DNA of 64,000 nucleotides from Roseiarcus sp963835215 (GTDB lineage Bacteria; Pseudomonadota; Alphaproteobacteria; Rhizobiales; Beijerinckiaceae), in contig CAWIES010000001.1 of the NCBI GenBank assembly GCA_963835215.1, forward strand, positions 310,001 to 374,000, in the 5' to 3' direction. Of the stretch, positions 47,749-56,160 are shown piece by piece. The number at the start of each line of letters is the position of its first letter. Within the stretch, counting starts at the first letter, position 1. The translations under genes and the position numbers were made by a program. The notes below the pieces were generated by a model. The model did no database searches. It had not been told where the DNA came from and was given only the letters and a program-made list of their open reading frames with translations.

Positions 47749-49143
47749 TCAGCGCGCCGGTTCGGCGTGGCTGACGACGCGGGTCACTTCCGGGAACTCT
47801 TCCCGCAGCGCACGCTCCAGCGCGTCGACGCGGTCGTGCGTCGCCGCGACGCTTAGGCTGGGGTCGGCGTGACAGTGGAAGATGACGAAATAGCCGCCCG
47901 CCGCATGGCGCACGCGAACGTCGTGAATGTCCCTGAGCGCGCTGCCGAGCGCCGCGTTGCGCGTGAGCGAGGCGGTAATCCGTTCGACGAAGGCAGGGTC
48001 GGCCGCCCGACCGCCGATTTCCTGCGTCTCCAGCGGCTCGATATGCGTTTCGACCTCGATATTGCGGCCAAGCTCGGCGGCGATCGCCTCTTCGAGCTGG
48101 CTGGCGATCTCGTGGGCGGCGGCGAGAGTCATGCGCCCGTCGACCTCGAGATCGAGCGTCACCGACTTGCGCTCGCCGACGTTCTGGACTGCGAGGTGGT
48201 GGACGAACAGATGACGGCGGCTGGCGATGAGCTGGATCAGCTCAAGCAGGGTCTCGTCGTCGAGTGCGAGTGGGTTGGCGGTGACGGTGACATCGACATC
48301 GGGCAGGCTGGCGTGGATCGCCGCCGCGACGTCGAGCTTGATCGCCGCGACGCGCTCGAGCGGCAGGGTGCGCGAAACGAACAGACCGAGGTCGCCGACC
48401 ACCTTGGGGCCGTTGCGACGCAGGCGAATGAAATCGGTGCCGGCGACCCCCGGTACATTCTCGACCGCGAGGCGCAGCGCGCCCGCCACTCCTTTGGGCG
48501 CGGCGTCGATCAGCGCGTCGATGGTGCGCCGGCCGAGACGGAAGCCGGCGACGCCGATGAAGCCGGCGACGCCGATGGCGGCGAGCGCGTCGGCGTGCGG
48601 CAAGCCGGCGCGGGTCGCCGCGAGGCCGATCAGCACCAGCGCCGAGGCGACGAGATCGCTGGAAAAATGCAGCGCGTCGGCGGCGAGCGCGTCGCTGCGG
48701 GTGCGACGGGCGACGGCGCTCAAGCCGCGCCAGCGGGCGAGATCGATGGCGATCGAGATCAGGATCGCCGCGAAGGCGTAGACATTGGCGTCGACCGCCC
48801 CCGGCGCGCCGCCGAGCCGCTGGACGGCGACGAAGACGACGCCAACCGCGAGCACGAAGAGAAAGCCGGTCTGGGCGAGCGCCGCCACCGCCTCGATCTT
48901 GCCGTGGCCGAAGGGGTGGTCCTCGTCGGGCGGCTTGTCGGCCTGCCGCACGGCAAAATAGGTCAGGCCGCTGGCGGCGATGTCGAGCGCGTTGTGCCCG
49001 GCCTCGGAAAGCAACGCGAGCGAACCCGCCATCAGCCCGGCGAACAATTTCATGAACGTCATCAAGACGCTCGCCGCGATCGAGGCGATCGCGGCGCGGC
49101 GCTTCAAACGCGCGTTGGCGTCAATTTGAACGGCAGACGACAT
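47749..49143 (-). CDS. Cation diffusion facilitator (CDF) family transporter
   Basis: A 464-residue divalent-metal efflux transporter. Six membrane helices lie in the first 210 residues; metal-site residues occur in GSLALLSEAGHNALDIAASGLTYFAV (helix 2) and SDALAADALHFSSDLVASALVLIG (helix 5). DEDHPFGHGKIEAVAAL is the classic intracellular loop. The C-terminal portion is unusually long, about 250 residues, with two successive CDF dimerisation-like segments, where many members have one of 80-100 residues. The metal (Zn, Fe, Mn or Co) cannot be assigned. Start chosen at MSSAVQIDAN. Confidence 0.9.
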   Translation of the reverse strand: MSSAVQIDANARLKRRAAIASIAASVLMTFMKLFAGLMAGSLALLSEAGHNALDIAASGLTYFAVRQADKPPDEDHPFGHGKIEAVAALAQTGFLFVLAVGVVFVAVQRLGGAPGAVDANVYAFAAILISIAIDLARWRGLSAVARRTRSDALAADALHFSSDLVASALVLIGLAATRAGLPHADALAAIGVAGFIGVAGFRLGRRTIDALIDAAPKGVAGALRLAVENVPGVAGTDFIRLRRNGPKVVGDLGLFVSRTLPLERVAAIKLDVAAAIHASLPDVDVTVTANPLALDDETLLELIQLIASRRHLFVHHLAVQNVGERKSVTLDLEVDGRMTLAAAHEIASQLEEAIAAELGRNIEVETHIEPLETQEIGGRAADPAFVERITASLTRNAALGSALRDIHDVRVRHAAGGYFVIFHCHADPSLSVAATHDRVDALERALREEFPEVTRVVSHAEPAR

Positions 49144-49271
49144 GGCGGCGTTGTATGGTTGAGATCGCGCCGCCAAATCGCTCGCAGCAAGTGCACTTGC
49201 CGCCAAGCGTCGGCGCCGCGTTGTTATGCCCCGCCGATTGCGGCGTGGCAAATCGTCAAGGGAGTGCGACC

Positions 49272-49712
49272 ATGGAATATCTCCACACAATGATCAGGGT
49301 CACCGACCTCGAAGCGTCGGTCGCTTTTTTCGTCGAGAAGATGGGCATGGTCGAGGTGCGGCGCATACGCAACGAGAAGGGGCGCTTCACGCTCGTCTTC
49401 CTCGCCGCGTCGGGCGATGTCGAACGGGCCGAGACGAGCCAGGCGCCGCTGATCGAGCTGACCCACAACTGGGACCCGGAGGTCTACACGGGCGGGCGCA
49501 ATTTCGGCCATCTCGCCTATCGCGTCGACGACATCTACGACTATTGCAAGCGGCTGATGGATGCCGGCGTGACGATCAACCGGCCCCCGCGCGATGGCCA
49601 CATGGCGTTCATTCGCACGCCCGACAACATTTCCATTGAGCTGTTGCAGAAGGGCCAGGCGCTGGCGCCGGCCGAGCCATGGTCGTCGATGGCCAACACC
49701 GGCGTCTGGTGA
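49272..49712 (+). CDS. gloA: Lactoylglutathione lyase-like VOC protein (glyoxalase I)
   Basis: A 146-residue VOC-fold protein that isomerises the hemithioacetal of methylglyoxal and glutathione. The four metal positions of bacterial GloA are matched: His5 (MEYLHTMIRV), Glu in LIELTHNW, His in FGHLAYRVDD and Glu in SIELLQKG. The GRNFGHLAYRVDDIYDYCKRL core is diagnostic. The ATG at 49272 is used because translation upstream overlaps the divergent CDF gene's promoter. Single gene. Compared with E. coli GloA (135 residues) it has a short extra tail. Confidence 0.85.
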   Translation: MEYLHTMIRVTDLEASVAFFVEKMGMVEVRRIRNEKGRFTLVFLAASGDVERAETSQAPLIELTHNWDPEVYTGGRNFGHLAYRVDDIYDYCKRLMDAGVTINRPPRDGHMAFIRTPDNISIELLQKGQALAPAEPWSSMANTGVW

Positions 49713-49722
49713 GCCACGGCGC

Positions 49723-50922
49723 CTAGAGGATCGCCGCGTAGACCAGGTTGCGGAACAGCATGCGGTAACGCAGGTAGTCGTTAGGCGCGTGCAGCATCAG
49801 GATCGCGGCGAGCTCGTCGCGCGGCGACACGAAGAAGGCTGTGCCGGCGACGCCGCCCCAGCCAAATTCGCCGACCGATCCCGCGCCCGGCGCAAGGCCC
49901 GGCGCGAGGCGCACCGAGAAGCCCAGCCCGTGGCCGTGACCGGGCGCGAGATAGGGGCTGCTCCGGTCGACGCCTGGGCCGAGTTGTTCGCTCGTCATGA
50001 AGGCAAGGGTGCGCGGGCCGAGAATGCGGGACCCGTCGAGTTCGCCGCCGCCTGAGATCATGGCGAGAAAGCGCGCGTAGTCGCCCATCGTCGAAACCAG
50101 CCCGGTTCCCGCCATTTCGAATGGCGGGGGCGCGCTCCAATCGATCGTGTCGATCTTGTTTGTCCTGAGGAGATCGTAGGAAATGGGCTCGGCCAGCCGC
50201 TCGCGCTTGGCGGGCGGCGTGAAGAACGCCGTATCGACCATGCCGAGCGGCTTCAAGACGCGCTCAGCGAGAAATTCGCCAAGACGAAGCCCGGTGATGA
50301 CCTCGATCACCCGGCCGAGCACGTCGGTCGATAGGCCGTATTCAAACGCTTCGCCGGGATGGCGCAGCAGGGGCAGGGCGGCGAGCCGGTCGATCTGCTC
50401 GGCGATCGGCTTTCCGGCATTGACGATGTCCGCTTCCGCGAGCAGCCGCTGCACCGCTGTCTCGCCGGCGAAGCTGTAGGTCAGGCCGGAGGTGTGACGG
50501 AACAGGTCGTGAATGAGGATTGGCCGGCGGGCGGGCACGAGTTCGAGCCTGCTGTAACGCTCGACGCCGACGTTCATCGCCGCGAAGGGCGGCAGATATT
50601 TGGCGAGCGGGTCGCTGAGCAGCAACCGTCCTTCCTCGACCAGCGTCATCGCCGCGACCGTCACGATCGGCTTGGTCATCGAATAGATGCGGAAGATCGC
50701 GTCTTCCGGCATCGGCGGGCCGCCGTCTTTCAACGCGCCGAGGCGCTCCGCATAGGCGATCTTGCCGCGCCGCGCGATCAGCATCGAGACGCCCGGCATG
50801 CGGCCGGCGGCGATCTCGCGCCCCATCGCCTCGCCGATCCGCGCCAGGGCCGGGCGCAACAGGCCGGCCTCCTCAGCGGAGGCGGTCGGCAGACCATAGA
50901 GAGAATTGGGCGCGCTCGTCAT
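49723..50922 (-). CDS. Serine hydrolase, beta-lactamase/EstB-like family
   Basis: A 399-residue esterase of the class C beta-lactamase fold. The nucleophile motif SxxK is SMTK at residues 81-84 (FRIYSMTKPIVTVAAMTLVEEG). The second motif is a Tyr in FEYGLSTDVLGRVIE, and the KTG-equivalent is replaced by HGLGFSVRL...FGWGGVAGTAFF near the C-terminus, as in EstB-type esterases. No signal peptide is clear, suggesting a cytoplasmic enzyme. Substrate unknown. Divergent from rarA. Confidence 0.88.
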   Translation of the reverse strand: MTSAPNSLYGLPTASAEEAGLLRPALARIGEAMGREIAAGRMPGVSMLIARRGKIAYAERLGALKDGGPPMPEDAIFRIYSMTKPIVTVAAMTLVEEGRLLLSDPLAKYLPPFAAMNVGVERYSRLELVPARRPILIHDLFRHTSGLTYSFAGETAVQRLLAEADIVNAGKPIAEQIDRLAALPLLRHPGEAFEYGLSTDVLGRVIEVITGLRLGEFLAERVLKPLGMVDTAFFTPPAKRERLAEPISYDLLRTNKIDTIDWSAPPPFEMAGTGLVSTMGDYARFLAMISGGGELDGSRILGPRTLAFMTSEQLGPGVDRSSPYLAPGHGHGLGFSVRLAPGLAPGAGSVGEFGWGGVAGTAFFVSPRDELAAILMLHAPNDYLRYRMLFRNLVYAAIL

Positions 50923-51024
50923 GACCGCGAGGATGGGCCATCGCGGCCGTGGCGCCAAGACGCTGAGGGAGGCAAGAGGGCCGACAGGCTAGACACGGCC
51001 AGGGCGCGGAGTAGAGAAAAAGAG

Positions 51025-52332
51025 ATGGCCAAAGCCTCCGATCTCTTCGCACCACTTGAGCCGCCGGCGCCGCTCCCCGAGCGGCTGCGCCCGCAAACGC
51101 TTGCCGACGTCGCGGGCCAAGAGCACCTGACCGGGCCCGAGGGCGCGCTGACGCGCATGCTGAGCGCCGCGAGCCTCGGCTCGATGATTTTCTGGGGACC
51201 GCCCGGTTCCGGCAAGACGACGGTGGCGCGCCTGATCGGCAAGCAGGCCAAGGCGGAGTTTGTTCAGGTCTCGGCGATCCATAGCGGCGTCGCCGAGTTG
51301 AAGCGCATCTTCGACGCCGCGCGCGGCCGGCGCAGCACCGGTGGCGCGACGCTGCTGTTCGTCGATGAAATCCATCGCTTCAACCGCGCCCAGCAGGATT
51401 CCTTCCTGCCGGTGGTGGAAGACGGCTCGATCACGCTGATCGGCGCCACCACCGAGAACCCGTCCTTCGAGCTGAACGCGGCATTGCTCTCTCGCGCGCG
51501 GGTGCTGGTGTTCCGCTCGCTCGACGCGGGCGCGATCGAGAAGCTGATCGCGCGCGCCGAGAGCGTTGTCGGCAAGCCGCTGCCGCTCGATGCGGGCGCG
51601 CGCGCGGCCCTGGTGCAGATGGCCGATGGCGACGGGCGCGCCGCGCTGACGCTGGCCGAGGAAGTGTGGCGCGCGGCGCGCGAGGGCGAGATCTTCGGTC
51701 CCGCCGGTCTCGTCGCGGTCGTGCAGCGGCGCGCGCCGATCTACGACAAGGCGCAGGAGGGCCATTACAATCTGATCTCGGCGCTGCACAAATGCGTGCG
51801 CGGCTCCGACCCCGACGCGGCGCTCTATTATTTCGCGCGCATGCTGGACGCCGGCGAAGACCCGCTGTTCCTCGCGCGCCGCCTGGTGAGGATGGCGAGC
51901 GAGGATATCGGCCTCGCCGATCCCCAGGCGCTCGTCGTCGCCAACGCCGCCAAGGACGCCTATGATTTTCTCGGGAGCCCCGAGGGCGAACTGGCGATTG
52001 CCGAGGCGGTCGTCTACATGGCGAGCGCGCCGAAATCGAACGCCGTTTACACTGCGTTCGCCGCGGCGCGGGAACTCGCCAAATCGCATGGTTCGCTGAC
52101 CCCGCCCAAGACCATCCTCAACGCGCCGACCAAGCTGATGCGCGAAGAGGGCTACGGCGCCGACTATCTCTACGACCACGATCAGCCCGACGCCTTCTCC
52201 GGCCAGAACTACTGGCCCGACGCGCTAGGCCGCCGCAAACTCTACGATCCGGTCGAGCGCGGCTTCGAGCGCGAGATCAGGAAGCGGCTGGAGTGGTGGG
52301 AGAAGCTGCGGAGGGAGCGGGGCGGGGGGTAG
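51025..52332 (+). CDS. rarA: Replication-associated recombination protein A
   Basis: A 435-residue AAA+ ATPase (RarA/MgsA) that acts at stalled replication forks. It starts at MAKASDLFAPLEPPAPLPERLRP, preceded by GAGAAAAAGAG. Walker A is FWGPPGSGKTTVARLIG, Walker B LLFVDEIHRFNRAQQDSFLPVVEDG, then TTENPSFELNAALLSRARV (sensor 1/Arg finger). The C-terminal tetramerisation domain has GHYNLISALHKCVRGSDPDAALYYFARML and SNAVYTAF, and the end is typical (PDAFSGQNYWPDAL...). Complete and in frame. Follows a divergent serine hydrolase. Confidence 0.96.
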   Translation: MAKASDLFAPLEPPAPLPERLRPQTLADVAGQEHLTGPEGALTRMLSAASLGSMIFWGPPGSGKTTVARLIGKQAKAEFVQVSAIHSGVAELKRIFDAARGRRSTGGATLLFVDEIHRFNRAQQDSFLPVVEDGSITLIGATTENPSFELNAALLSRARVLVFRSLDAGAIEKLIARAESVVGKPLPLDAGARAALVQMADGDGRAALTLAEEVWRAAREGEIFGPAGLVAVVQRRAPIYDKAQEGHYNLISALHKCVRGSDPDAALYYFARMLDAGEDPLFLARRLVRMASEDIGLADPQALVVANAAKDAYDFLGSPEGELAIAEAVVYMASAPKSNAVYTAFAAARELAKSHGSLTPPKTILNAPTKLMREEGYGADYLYDHDQPDAFSGQNYWPDALGRRKLYDPVERGFEREIRKRLEWWEKLRRERGGG

Positions 52333-52433
52333 GGTGGGTGGTCGCGCGATGTCCGCCCGCCTTGCCGCTCCGCTGCGCCGCAGCTATAAGCGCGGCGATT
52401 TTCCTCAGCAACCACGAAGAAACGAAAGCGCCC

Positions 52434-52856
52434 ATGGCCCTCGAACGCACCTTCTCCATCCTCAAGCCCGACGTCACCCGCCGCAACCTGACCGGGGCGG
52501 TCAATGCGCGCATCGAGGCGGCGGGCTTGCGCGTCATCGCGCAGAAGCGGCTGCACATGACGCGGGCGCAGGCCGAGACTTTCTATGGCGTGCACCGCGA
52601 GCGCCCGTTCTTTGGCGAGCTGGTCGCGATGATGACCGCGGAGCCGGTCATCGTGCAAGTGCTGGAGGGCGAAAACGCGATCCAGCGCTATCGCGACGTG
52701 ATGGGCGCGACCAATCCGGAAAAGGCCGCCCCCGGCACGATCCGCAAGGATTTCGCGCTGTCGATGGGCGAGAACTCGGTCCACGGCTCCGACGCGGCGG
52801 CGACGGCGGCGGACGAGATCGCGCTGTTCTTTGCCGGCAACGAGATCGTCGGCTAG
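52434..52856 (+). CDS. ndk: Nucleoside diphosphate kinase
   Basis: A 140-residue NDK, transferring phosphate between nucleoside di- and triphosphates. The start MALERTFSILKPDVTRRNLTG carries the conserved Lys-Pro-Asp; the phosphohistidine is in SMGENSVHGSDAAATAADEIALFF. Full length. It follows rarA by about 100 bases and is trailed by a palindromic repeat before the convergent ParA-like gene. Confidence 0.97.
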   Translation: MALERTFSILKPDVTRRNLTGAVNARIEAAGLRVIAQKRLHMTRAQAETFYGVHRERPFFGELVAMMTAEPVIVQVLEGENAIQRYRDVMGATNPEKAAPGTIRKDFALSMGENSVHGSDAAATAADEIALFFAGNEIVG

Positions 52857-52858
52857 AG

Positions 52859-52942
52859 CCCTCATCCGACGCGTCGCGCCACCTTCTCCCGCGGAGCGGG
52901 AGAAGGGGTAAAAGCCCTCTCTCCCGCTTGCGGGCCAGGGGC
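52859..52942. repeat. REP/BIME-type palindromic repeat, ndk/parA convergence
   Basis: CTTCTCCCGC-GGA-GCGGGAGAAG (52883-52905) forms a long hairpin, and a partial second copy CTCTCTCCCGCTTGCGGG follows. Outer sequence CCCTCATCCG resembles the other two repeats in the window. Placed between two converging genes, it may also act as a bidirectional transcription stop. Confidence 0.82.
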
Positions 52943-53620
52943 TTACTCCGCCGCCGCCCGCTCGCGCGGCTTGGCGGCGAGGGCGCGGCGCATCAGGGCT
53001 TCCTCCATCCGCTCCGCCGTCTCGCGCAGGAACGGGTTGCGCGACTCGCGCCCCGCGCGCCCCGCGTCGAGATCGGCCTGGAAGCCGTCGCGCAGCGGCC
53101 AATGTTCGCCGAGCAGCTCGAAGCCAGCATCCGCAATCGCCTCGAGGGCGCGCGTGGTCTGCGCATCCGAGCGCCCGACCTTCGACAGCACGAGCACAAT
53201 CCGCCCTTCGGCGCCGCGCTTTTCGAGCTTGCGCGCGAGCGCCAGCGTCGGCCTGAGATCGTCGAGCGAAGTGCCGGTCGGAAGGAAAACGACGTCGCTC
53301 TCCTCGGCGAGTTCCTTGGTCAGCTCGTCGGCGAGGCCGCGCGTGTCGGCGACGATGAAGTCGACATCCTCGACGGCCTTGCGCAGCTTCTTCAGGCTTC
53401 TGAAGGCGCGCGCGTCGATCTCGGGCTCGATCGCCGCGCGCAGCCGCGCCGCGTTCCATTCGACGCAGGTCAATTGCTCGAGGTCGAAGTCGGCGAGCAG
53501 GGCGCGCTTGCCCCGGTGCATCGCGCCGACCGCGAACAGCCGCGCCAAAGCGCTCTTGCCGACGCCGCCCTTTTGACTGACGAAACTGACCGTCGTCGTC
53601 GCCCACTTGCCCTTGCTCAT
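52943..53620 (-). CDS. ParA family ATPase
   Basis: A 225-residue ParA-like ATPase with a deviant Walker A, VSFVSQKGGVGKSALARLFAVGA. The phosphate-binding loop region continues RALLADFDLEQLTCVEWN and DFIVADTRGLADEL. The C-terminal half is shorter than chromosomal ParA and does not match MipZ. It ends in a basic, Ala-rich tail (KPRERAAAE). No parB or parS is nearby, so it may be an orphan partitioning, polarity or plasmid-derived ATPase. I start it at MSKGKWATTT. It is separate from the MipZ gene at 46.7 kb. Confidence 0.82.
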   Translation of the reverse strand: MSKGKWATTTVSFVSQKGGVGKSALARLFAVGAMHRGKRALLADFDLEQLTCVEWNAARLRAAIEPEIDARAFRSLKKLRKAVEDVDFIVADTRGLADELTKELAEESDVVFLPTGTSLDDLRPTLALARKLEKRGAEGRIVLVLSKVGRSDAQTTRALEAIADAGFELLGEHWPLRDGFQADLDAGRAGRESRNPFLRETAERMEEALMRRALAAKPRERAAAE

Positions 53621-53690
53621 CGCCGCCTCCGCCCCGTGCGGCGGAGCATAGGACGAAATGCAGGCGCCCAGAAGCGCGCGCGAGGCCGCT

Positions 53691-54485
53691 TCAACGCCTG
53701 GGCGCGACCAGCGCGAACATTGCGCCTTCGCGATCGAGGCCATGGACGATCCATTGGCCGCCGGGCACCTCCATCGGGCCGTTGACGATCTTGCCGCCCT
53801 GCGCCCTGACCCGCTCGGCGGCGGCGTCGATCGCCGCGACGTTGAAATAATAGAGCCAGAACGGACCCGGCGTCTGCGGCGTGCGGGTCATGATGCCGCC
53901 TTCGTCGGTGTCGGCGCCTTCGAGGCCGAAGAGCTGGTAGACGCCCATGGCGCCCATATCCATGCCGGCGCGCTTCGTCCAGCCGTAGAGGCTGGAATAG
54001 AAGGAGAAGGCGGTCGCGCCATCGCCCGCATGCAACTCGCGCCAGCCAACCAGGCCAGGCGTGTCGGGGGCGGGGGCAGGGGGCGGATTGCCGCCAGCGT
54101 CGCGAAACAGCATGAAGATCGCGCCGTGCGGATCGGCGACGACGGCGAAGCGGCCGACGCCGGGAATGTCGGCCGGCGGCCGCTTCACCGAACCGCCTGC
54201 GGCGGTGAGCTTCGCCGCCTCGACGTCGACGTCCTCGACCCGGAGATAGCCGCTCCAGCACGGGCGCGCGCCCATGGCTTTGGCTTCGGGAGGGATCGCC
54301 ATCATCCCGGCGACGCCATAATCGCCGGCCGAGAGCAGCGTGTAGTCCATGCCGGGCGTGCCCGCGTCCCTGGCCCTCCAGCCGACGACGTGGGTGTAGA
54401 AGTCGGCGGCGCCCTTGGGATCTTCGCCCATATACTCGCACCAGACGAACTTGCCCTTGGGGCTCGTGGGTTTGGTCTCGCTCAC
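53691..54485 (-). CDS. VOC family protein with two glyoxalase-like domains
   Basis: A 264-residue protein made of two VOC-fold repeats (about residues 8-125 and 140-260). The opening KGKFVWCEYMGEDPKGAADFYTHVVGWRAR is repeated in form by VGWRELHAGDGATAFSFYSSLYGWTKR. AMFALVAP and AIFMLFRD are the matching C-terminal strands of each. Such proteins are annotated as putative glyoxalase or bleomycin-resistance relatives; no metal site is obvious in the second half. Function unknown. It follows petA on the same strand after about 130 bases. Confidence 0.85.
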   Translation of the reverse strand: MSETKPTSPKGKFVWCEYMGEDPKGAADFYTHVVGWRARDAGTPGMDYTLLSAGDYGVAGMMAIPPEAKAMGARPCWSGYLRVEDVDVEAAKLTAAGGSVKRPPADIPGVGRFAVVADPHGAIFMLFRDAGGNPPPAPAPDTPGLVGWRELHAGDGATAFSFYSSLYGWTKRAGMDMGAMGVYQLFGLEGADTDEGGIMTRTPQTPGPFWLYYFNVAAIDAAAERVRAQGGKIVNGPMEVPGGQWIVHGLDREGAMFALVAPRR

Positions 54486-54613
54486 TGGTGCGTCTCCCTG
54501 AGTTGTCGCGCGGCGATGTCGAAGCTAGCGGTCGTCAGCATAGAATTCGTGACGGCGCTCGTCAGGGCGGCGCGCCTGCCGGACCGGCAGAGCGTCCTCT
54601 CACGCTTGATCCC

Positions 54614-55270
54614 TCACACCTGCAGGATCGAACCGAAGTCGAAGGTCGCGCCCGGCGGGTTCTCGCCGATCCGCAGCGTCTTGTCGTCGGGAAAATGATT
54701 GGGCGGAACCGGCAGATTGTAGGGCGCCGGCACGCCGCGCAGAACCCGGCCGGCGAGATCATATTGCGAGCCGTGGCACGGGCAGAAGAAGCCGCCGGCC
54801 CAGTTGGAGGCGGGGCTCGTGGGATCGGGGGTCGGGAAATATTTCGGGATGCAACCAAGATGCGTGCAGACCCCGACCAGCACCAGGAACTCCGGCTTAA
54901 CCGAGCGGCTCCAATTGGCGGCGTAGGGGGGCTGCTGCAGCGCGGTCGAATCCGGATCCGAGAGGCGCGCGAGCAGCGCGGGCGCGCGTAAGGCGTCGAG
55001 CGCGGCGGGCGTGCGATTGACGATGAACACGGGATGCGACTGCCACAGCGTGACGATCTGCTGGCCGGGCTGGATCTGGCTGATGTCGATGTCGATCGGG
55101 CCGCCGGCGGCCTCGGTCGCCGCGTCGGGGTTCATCTGGTCGATCAGCGGCCACAGCGTTGCGGCGCCGCCGACGGCCGCGACCGATGCGGTGGCGAGGA
55201 AGAGAAAGTCGCGCCGGTTGGGCTCCGGCGTTTCCTGCGGCTCGAGCGAGAGCGAAGAAGGGGTCGACAT
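54614..55270 (-). CDS. petA: Ubiquinol-cytochrome c reductase Rieske iron-sulfur subunit
   Basis: The 218-residue Rieske protein of the bc1 complex. A Tat-type signal anchor opens it (NRRDFLFLATASVAAVGGAATLWP). The cluster-binding motifs are GVCTHLGCIPKY and FFCPCHGSQYD, with the conserved GxxR...APxNLPVPP end of the Rieske domain (LRGVPAPYNLPVPPNHFPDD). The start is ATG 55270. The petB/petC genes that normally follow (in Hyphomicrobiales often a fused fbcH) are not present in the 130 bases behind it; a VOC gene follows instead. Confidence 0.94.
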   Translation of the reverse strand: MSTPSSLSLEPQETPEPNRRDFLFLATASVAAVGGAATLWPLIDQMNPDAATEAAGGPIDIDISQIQPGQQIVTLWQSHPVFIVNRTPAALDALRAPALLARLSDPDSTALQQPPYAANWSRSVKPEFLVLVGVCTHLGCIPKYFPTPDPTSPASNWAGGFFCPCHGSQYDLAGRVLRGVPAPYNLPVPPNHFPDDKTLRIGENPPGATFDFGSILQV

Positions 55271-55412
55271 GCACTCGCCTCCGTTATGGCCGTGGGCCGG
55301 CGCCCAAGCGTGCAACCGCCGGCGCAGAAACGCGAGTGAAATCGGCGAGGAGGGCGATTTTGGGGCGGCGGAGCGGAAGAGGAAGGACTGGACGCCCGCG
55401 GAACGGAGGCGT

Positions 55413-55438
55413 TGCGATACTCCGTGATCTGTATTATG
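55413..55438 (+). promoter_or_regulatory. Possible higBA promoter
   Basis: TTGCGA (55413-55418) and TATTAT (55433-55438) are separated by 14 bases, a little short for a sigma-70 promoter. The TATTAT ends only eight bases before the toxin ATG, so the transcript could be leaderless or nearly so. Confidence 0.35.
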
Positions 55439-55446
55439 CTTGACGT

Positions 55447-55725
55447 ATGATCCGCTCGGTGAAGGGCACGGCGACGCGGCAATTCATCGAGGCAGGGAAA
55501 GCCAAGTTCTCAGGGCTCGATCTCGATTTGGCGCGCCGTCGCCTCTCGACATTGAATGCGGCGCGAAAGCTGGACGATTTGTCGCGCTTGCGCAGCGTCG
55601 GACTTCATAAACTCTCCGGCGACCGTGGCGGCTTTTGGGCGATCAGCGTCAACGGCCCGTGGCGGATCGTGTTTCGCTTCGAGTCCGGCGACGCGTTCGA
55701 GGTGGAGATCGTCGATTATCACTAA
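55447..55725 (+). CDS. higB: Type II toxin, HigB/RelE family
   Basis: A 92-residue toxin of the RelE/HigB group, which cleaves mRNA on the ribosome. Signature stretches are RKLDDLSRLRSVGLHKLSGDRGGFWAISVN and GPWRIVFRFESGDAFEVEIVDYH, where the RIVFRF strand and the final DYH are diagnostic. It precedes its antitoxin, the toxin-first order typical of higBA, with 13 bases between. Base composition is less GC-rich than the core genes around it, as is the following AlbA_2 gene. Confidence 0.9.
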   Translation: MIRSVKGTATRQFIEAGKAKFSGLDLDLARRRLSTLNAARKLDDLSRLRSVGLHKLSGDRGGFWAISVNGPWRIVFRFESGDAFEVEIVDYH

Positions 55726-55738
55726 GAGGAACGAGGCG

Positions 55739-56062
55739 ATGACGAAGAAGCACGAGATTTTCGACGCGCCGCCCGACGGTTTCGCGATGGCGCCCGTGCA
55801 TCCCGGCGAAGTCCTGCAGGAGGAGATCGTCGCGCGCGGCCTGACGGCTCACGCGCTGGGCCTCAAGCTGCGCGTGCCCGCCAATCGCCTGACGGAAATC
55901 ATCAACGGCAAACGGGGCATTTCGCCCGACACGGCCTTGCGCCTCAGTCGCTACCTCGGCCCCGGCGCCGCGTTCTGGCTGAACTTGCAGAGCCAGTATG
56001 ATTTGGCGATGGCGGAGAAGCGGCTGGGAGCGAAGATCAGGGCGGAGGTCGAGGCGGCGTAG
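55739..56062 (+). CDS. higA: HigA family antitoxin, XRE-type
   Basis: A 107-residue antitoxin. The HTH_XRE domain (about residues 20-80) has MAPVHPGEVLQEEIVARGLTAHALGLKLRV, a GEVLxEE motif typical of HigA, then PANRLTEIINGKRGISPDTALRLSRYLG. The end (FWLNLQSQYDLAMAEKRLG) matches the antitoxin's dimer/toxin-binding helix. ATG at 55739. It neutralises HigB and represses the operon. Confidence 0.92.
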   Translation: MTKKHEIFDAPPDGFAMAPVHPGEVLQEEIVARGLTAHALGLKLRVPANRLTEIINGKRGISPDTALRLSRYLGPGAAFWLNLQSQYDLAMAEKRLGAKIRAEVEAA

Positions 56063-56160
56063 GGGCGCAGACGGATGCATTGCCGCAGTCGTAGTCGCTC
56101 TTCAAACCAATCGGTGCGCCAAACAACCGCCCTCCTGACGAGCATCGTCTCCAGGTGTCG

